DNA of 64,000 bases from Sinonovacula constricta (Eukaryota; Mollusca; Bivalvia; Cardiida; Solecurtidae), in assembly GCA_007844125.1 (NCBI GenBank), contig CM017558.1, positions 50,357,831 to 50,421,830 of the forward strand, given 5' to 3'. How positions within the stretch are numbered: the stretch's first letter is position 1; each line of letters starts with the position of its first letter. Under the pieces are notes generated by a model that saw nothing but the letters and a program-made list of their open reading frames with translations, made no database searches and was not told the origin of the DNA. Shown here piece after piece: positions 58,621 to 64,000 of this stretch. A program made the position numbers and the translations under genes.

Positions 58621-59030
58621 GTGAAACCTTCTCCCTTTGGTAATGAGTCTATATTCAGCACCAGAATGAAACCTTTTTTCCATTTAGTTATGAGTCTATA
58701 TTCAGCACCAGAATGAAACCTTCTCCCTTTGGTTATGAGTCTATATTCAGCACCAGAATGAAACCTTCTCCCGTTGGTTATGAGTCTACATTCAGCACTA
58801 GAATGAAACCTTCTCCCTTTGGTTATGAGTCTATATTCAGCACCAGAATGAAACCTTCTCCTTTTGGTTATGAGTCTATATTCAGCACCAGAATGAAACC
58901 TTCTCCCTTTGGTTATGAGTCTATATTCAGCACCAGAATGAAACCTTCTCCCGTTGGTTATGAGTCTATATTCAGCACCAGAATGAAACCTTCTCCCTTT
59001 AGTTATGAGTCTATATTCAGCACCACAATG
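58621..59030. repeat. 45-bp minisatellite, about 9 units
   Basis: Unit: gaaaccttctccctttggtt, atgagtctatattcagcacc, agaat. Sites vary as cccttt/cccgtt and ggtt/agtt, and the second unit is about 2 bp longer. Because 45 is a multiple of three, a 15-residue peptide repeats on both strands (plus: MKPSPFGYESIFSTR; minus: FHSGAEYRLITKGRR) over 108 and 150 codons. No start context, promoter or splicing suggests translation. Confidence 0.97.
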
Positions 59031-60318
59031 TACATGTAGGGTCATCAAATACCTGAAGCATTATGCTGCAACATAAACCTGATCTTTACCTTAAATATAT
59101 TATTAAGTAATAATGCAACTAAAAGGAATAATATCCTTCAAATCTTACATTTGTTTCCTTCCAGCAAACATTACTGATTGTATGAAATAAGGATGAAATT
59201 GCTACCTACTGTGGCATGGGTTGCAGTCTGCCACTCTGTTGCAAGGGGTGCTTGTATTCACAGTAACTGTGCCCACTAATGTCATCTTCACAGGGGCAAT
59301 TCCAGAATTTTATTACAGCTAATAATGGCTATATCAATTTACAAGTAAAAAGCTGTGCTTCTTTCAGTTCCAAGTTGTGACTGCGTGTCAAAAGTCACCC
59401 GACTCTCAGACATGTCTGGCAGGCCGGTGTTGTTAATGGAACTCAAGTGCTTCCTATCAGCACATATAAAACAAAATGTACAATCACCATCAACAGAAAA
59501 AGGTGACCACTAGAGGGTTTCCGGCCAGACAGCTCTGTGAAATATTGATGCAAAATTATCACTAATGAGTAGTAATTGCCACTAAAAGGGTTGAATTTGT
59601 CAGCATTTCTTTTTCTTTAAAAATACCCTTTTTTCATGAAATAAAACTTCTTTGATTTGACTTTAATATCAATAGTAAAGCACATTGCAGTGACAAGTAA
59701 AACCAGTTCTGTTTTTTTTTTTCGACAGAGTTGTCTAGCCTAACTTTTGGCCTACTTGGGAGTTGCTGATGCAAGGCAAGCACAGATGAATATCAAAGTA
59801 AAAGTAGAAATTACCTTTAACCATCAATATACTAATGATCTAAACATAACAAACAGTACACAAGTGTAAAAATCTGTTGCTACCACTGAAAGGGTTGGTA
59901 CATTGGCAGCATTCAGGACTCTCCACTGATGACAGCCTAAACACCTTCTGCTATCACCATCCCACTATTTGCATCTAGATATCTGTCATGTTTCAAAACG
60001 TATAGTTTGCAGCAAACTTTATTCTTTTCGTGTTGGTAAGTTAATAAGTATATGTTTACACAAAGACATTAAGCTGCTTATTAACCTTAAAAAACAATAG
60101 CTAAACAAATATGAGTACAATTTTTAGTGTGCTATACACAACATGCGTAATGTGGTTTAAAAAGGGAATACCTTATAACCAGGTATTTGGTGTAAAGGTT
60201 TGTGAAACCTTATTTGGTATAACAGATACAACTGAATGTGTACTAGTGACAAAACAAGCATGTAGACAATGAATGTTTATGTATCTAATATGTATGGAAA
60301 CAATTCATTTAAACATAT
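59031..60318. promoter_or_regulatory. Noncoding stretch with CTCF-like site cluster at 59.4-59.6 kb
   Basis: No gene. CCACTAGAGGG at 59507-59517 fits the core of the CTCF motif. AGACATGTCT at 59408-59417 is a perfect p53-family half-site. The 59370-59600 block is less AT-rich and less repetitive than its surroundings, with a CpG-bearing gtttccggcc. The rest of the interval shows nothing. Confidence 0.3.
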
Positions 60319-60632
60319 TTTTTCTAAGATCTATACTATTTCCCCATGGTCTACACTATTTCCCCAAGATCTACACTATTTCCCCCCAAGATCTATACTA
60401 TTTCCCCAAGATCTACACTATTTTCCCAAGATCTACACTATTTCCCAAAGGTCTACACTATTTCCCCAAGATCTACTATATTTTTCTAAGATCTATACTA
60501 ATGTCCCAATGGTCTACACTATTTTTGTAAGATCTATACTATTTCCCCATGGTCTACACTATTTCCCCATGGTCTACAATATTTCCCCAAGATCAACACT
60601 ATTTCCTCAAGATCTATACTATTTCCCTAAGA
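60319..60632. repeat. 20-21-bp minisatellite, about 15 units
   Basis: Imperfect units of ctacactatttccccaagat, alternating with ctatactatttccccatggt types. Two overlapping plus-strand frames with repeated YTISPRSTLFPQDLHYF-like peptides arise because 20- and 21-bp units shift the frame irregularly. Confidence 0.95.
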
Positions 60633-61619
60633 CCAATTCCATTATTAAAAGCCAGCAGTGGCAGAAGCATAATTGTTTAGAACAAAACAAAACAAAACAT
60701 GTGCTTTCTTCAGTATATGTTTACTGGTCTGGCAGGAAGTACATGGCATTATAAAGGGCTCATACCTGAAACTGTTTACATATTGTAAACAGGCAGAATG
60801 CTAAATAGGATCTAATCAGCAAAGTAAAGCCTACAATACGTTATAGCATCAAACATCAGTTTTGATATATTTTCAGACTCTTTACTAAAACAATAAAAAA
60901 CAATTTTTGAAAAATTGCGTTTTATTTTCCAGTTTCAGAAAATCAGTCTTGGGTGGTGTAATTGCTTGCAAATCCATCCAGAGTTATGACAAAGCTTGAT
61001 TTCTCTGAACCAGGTTTTGAAATGACAGAGATCAATCATATCATCTCAGCATCTAAGTCAAAAGCTTCTGCACACATTCAAAAAGGTATGGCACCCTCAG
61101 GATTTTTAGATTCAGATCACAGGGGTGTAATAGGTAGTAGTTACTTTCAATTTATAAACTTTATTTTGGTTGAGTCCAGTAACATGTGTGTGCATTTACT
61201 TTAGACCTAGCTTAAGTTAAAATGCAACATCATAATGTAAGTATTGAATGTTTACTAAAAAGACTTCTATTGGATGTTAGTGACTCTGACGTAACTGTTG
61301 TCCTTTTGTATAATTTATATTTTGTGTTTACATGCAGCTGAAGACTTGCCCGCTTTCCAAATTCCAATGCACTGAACATCTGAAGATATACTACAGAATA
61401 ATTCTGACAATTGTTTACATGCATGTAATTGTTTACAGGGTCAAATTTACACCACCCAAACACTGCTTCTGAGCACTTTGATTATCATTAGTAAGTACCT
61501 CAAACATTGACTGAGTAGTAAGTGTTGTTAACTTACAACATCTAAGCCACTCATTGCACAGCTTCCCTGCTGTGATGCCAAAAATGACAAGGTTTGTGTC
61601 AGTTTAAACTTAAATATAT
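60633..61619. other. AT-rich noncoding stretch
   Basis: No gene. An (aacaaa)n-like run occurs at 60680-60700. An 80-codon plus frame at 60962-61204 has mixed codons but no splice or promoter support. Confidence 0.45.
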
Positions 61620-61897
61620 TGGAACGGGATGGGATTTACTGGCATTTTTGCCAATACTGTGCAGCGACATTTCTATCATAGCACAGGGCATTTATGAAGT
61701 GCCCAGGGATTGAACCCGGCCAGTCCATTATACTGACACCAACGAGTCAGACATAATGCTGTCCCCTTAGCCCTGAGCATTAGGAGGGAAGCCACTACTA
61801 CCAACTTTAAAGTCTTTGGCGTGACCTGGTCGGACTTTGGACCCGGGACCTCCCGATCTGCAAACCGACGCTCTACCACTTGAGCTATTGCTGCTGG
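61620..61897 (-). mobile_element. tRNA-derived SINE, family C (tRNA-Cys-like head)
   Basis: On the minus strand the head reads AATAGCTCAAGTGGTAGAGC (box A), then TTTGCAGATC and GGGAGGTCCCGGGTCC. The order GTGGTAGAGC - TGCAGATC - AGGTCCC is that of a tRNA-Cys (anticodon GCA), though box B is mutated. The body contains acttcataaatgccctgtg and ends near ggaacgggatgggatttact. About 280 bp. No clean target-site duplication was found; ttaaatatat (left) and ttaaaatata (right) are only similar. A separate 'gggattgaaccc' at about 61706 is an internal second B-like word. Confidence 0.82.
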
Positions 61898-63313
61898 TCT
61901 TTAAAATATACTTTATATCAAAACACAACAGCCAGAATTTAAAGCACAAAATTTTTAGAAAATGCACTCCACATACCAAAACATAAAAACAAATAAATCT
62001 GTATCCTTCAAGAAGCATTAAGAAATATGAATTTGTACAATCATTTCAGTGATCATAAATACTTCTCAACTAATCAGCCTGATATAGAAGGCAGGTATGT
62101 TTTACTGCCATATAAACCATGATTACAAGGACCCCTGGGTTGATCAAAGGTCCCCCATGTTGTTCATACTGACAAGGAACCTGGCATAAACATCAGGAAC
62201 TACAGAGAACCAGATCCAGGAGCTGGCATCCTCCTTAAAAGGTCAGGTGTTACTGGCTGTTTACCTTGATATTGAAATTGACAATTGAAACCTGCCACAG
62301 TTTTAATGATTTTATATTAAAAGATTCTTTTTAGGATAACAACTTTATGCAAAATTAACATTACAAGTATTGCTAGTGACACACACTATGTACATATTTG
62401 CTTAGCAGGCCAATAAAAGGTTAAAACCATCCTGAAGCAAATGGAGAGAACAAAAAAAAAAGCATTATTTAACAATATTTAAAATGCCTATCTTTGAAAA
62501 TGAATGATTTGGTACAAACTTCACAAAGAAGCTGGTCATTCCTGAAGGGATTTATAGGGTCACCAGGCGTTAGAAACGGCATCATTCTTGTAAAAGCAAA
62601 ACTTACCATCTTTTACAACCACTTTCTTGACTTTGATTAACTATACCAAAACTTTGCAACCAAAGAACTGGTATCAATAAGTTCATTAGCACCTTTCATA
62701 CAAAACAGTATCCTGAGCCATCCCAAGCAGTAAAGTCTTCATATTTGATCTTAAAACATGAAACCTTTGTGTGTCTTTTCTTAGCAAGTGTCTTCAACCA
62801 CCTGATATTATTAGTGGGTGGAAATCCCAGTCTTCCTCAATTCTTAACCTGCCAGTACCACAAACTGATTAGGTTTTGGTAAACAGTGTCACTCCTGATC
62901 AACCATCTCCTACTTTGAGATCTGCAGGAACTTTACAATCAGTAAAATGTACCATTGAACTTTGCCTGTAGTTTTTAGCAAATAACTAAGGCAAAGTATG
63001 ATTTATGAACAAATGTAGGACAAGTGCTAAAACAGCGGGAGGAATCACCCGGCTCCATTCAACTACACTGTCCTGGGCCGCTACATCAATAGACTGCACC
63101 ATATTGTTTATATTAATGGGCCTCAATAGACCTGCCTTCAAAGACTTATCACACTTCAAGGGATTAATTTACTGTAGAAGGGAACTGCAAAATAATGAAC
63201 TCAAATGTTGAATTTTGTGTTTGAAGTATACTAGAACTGTATGCCTACATGGAATTGATTACCTGACTATATGGCTCTGTTCAGTGCTAGTGATTTGTTT
63301 GATGGCTATAATG
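61898..63313. other. Noncoding stretch
   Basis: No gene or repeat is supported. A 68-codon frame at 63005-63211 has a CpG-bearing patch (acagcgggaggaatcacccgg) but no splice signals. Confidence 0.45.
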
Positions 63314-63385
63314 CCCCACCAAGAGACAAGTGATGGAACTCATTTCAAGCAGATATAGTGATGCCATTACCTAAATAATGTGTGG
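63314..63385 (-). repeat. SINE family A, decayed tail/body fragment
   Basis: tggctataatgccccaccaa, ggaactcatttcaagcagat and atagtgatgcc align with the tail side of family A (ggtttattgtcccaccaa; gtccacttgaagcagatatagcgctgcc). The rest is lost. Confidence 0.65.
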
Positions 63386-64000
63386 TGAAAATAGGGTTTT
63401 CTGCTTTTTACTTTTGTCAAGCTAATTAAGTGGATGCTTAAGAACTAATATATATGTTACAGTTTTTGCATTCTGGCTTCCAGTCTGTCTTTTTTTTAAG
63501 AGTCATCTGCACTGTGACAAAATCACTGTCTTAACAGATTTAGTCTGTGCACAAGTTTTTACCTTAAAATTGCAATTTAGCCCTATTTTGCTCCAAATGT
63601 ATCTTCTTACAGAGAATAACATATTCAAGAACATTTCTTTAAAGCTGTGTACAAATAAAGGAAACTACTCCAGTACCTTATCAAAAGACCACAAAGAAGA
63701 ATATTCTGGTACTATAGCTTTTCCAGTTGAAACTGCAGTCACTAAAACAAAACACAACTGCCAATAGAGCAAACCTTCAAAGAACTATACAAGACAAATG
63801 ACAAGCTTGGAAAAACAATATGTGCATGTTTGACCATGTTAATGTATAAAGTAGTATAAAATGTCCTTTTGTTCTAATTGATTGGGTAAACAATGTCTGT
63901 TCCTGTTTGGGACAGAAACAACAAACGAGAATACAAACTTGACAGGAAAAAGGCAACTATAAATGGTAAACATGTACAAGCAGAGAGCAAACAGCTATGA
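63386..64000. other. AT-rich noncoding stretch to window end
   Basis: Nothing supported. Confidence 0.5.

Overview
This window looks like animal nuclear DNA, most probably from a bivalve mollusc. It is AT-rich and CpG-poor, has no dense ORFs, operons or Shine-Dalgarno sites, and is full of tRNA-derived SINEs, minisatellites and a bivalve-type 'array' transposable element. The SINE tails and internal modules, the pearl-like element with a 145-bp tandem core and an ACGA/ACGG microsatellite, and the short dispersed phrases '...ataactctg...' all suggest a bivalve. That assignment is inference from remembered family features; no search was run.

Layout. 1-13.5 kb is mostly featureless AT-rich DNA with a few repeat relics and one small ORF of unclear status (12645-12890, minus). 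13.5-24.9 kb has two full-length SINEs, 15-, 20- and 63-bp tandem repeats, and a CpG-retaining patch at 17.4 kb. 24.9-26.7 kb is one complete non-autonomous element with hairpin ends and an 11-unit 145-bp array. 26.7-33.7 kb is AT-rich with old SINE relics. 33.7-38.6 kb is the most interesting part: two GC/CpG-rich blocks built from GCAAGCTT-like words, with outward-facing inverted ends (13 of 13 bases identical), bracket a plausible compact three-exon gene. That gene has a CpG-rich ETS-site promoter, exon 1 ending in a consensus donor, a coding exon 35949-36043, a last exon from 37429, and a poly(A) signal at 37764. Its intron 2 carries a tail-to-tail inverted SINE pair.

38.6-46 kb is noncoding with enhancer-like motif clusters. 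46.0-47.8 kb is a 61-bp satellite-like array with subfamilies. 49.6-51.2 kb is a GGT-rich minisatellite that is open for 347 codons on the minus strand. 53-64 kb holds more SINE copies, a 45-bp minisatellite open on both strands, a 20-bp minisatellite, a CTCF-like site cluster and a nuclear-receptor half-site cluster.

Only one multi-exon gene model is supported, and it encodes a small protein I do not recognise. Most other long ORFs are by-products of tandem repeats whose unit is a multiple of three or lacks stops, or they run through SINEs. The rest of the window is intergenic or intronic sequence of a gene whose exons I cannot see.
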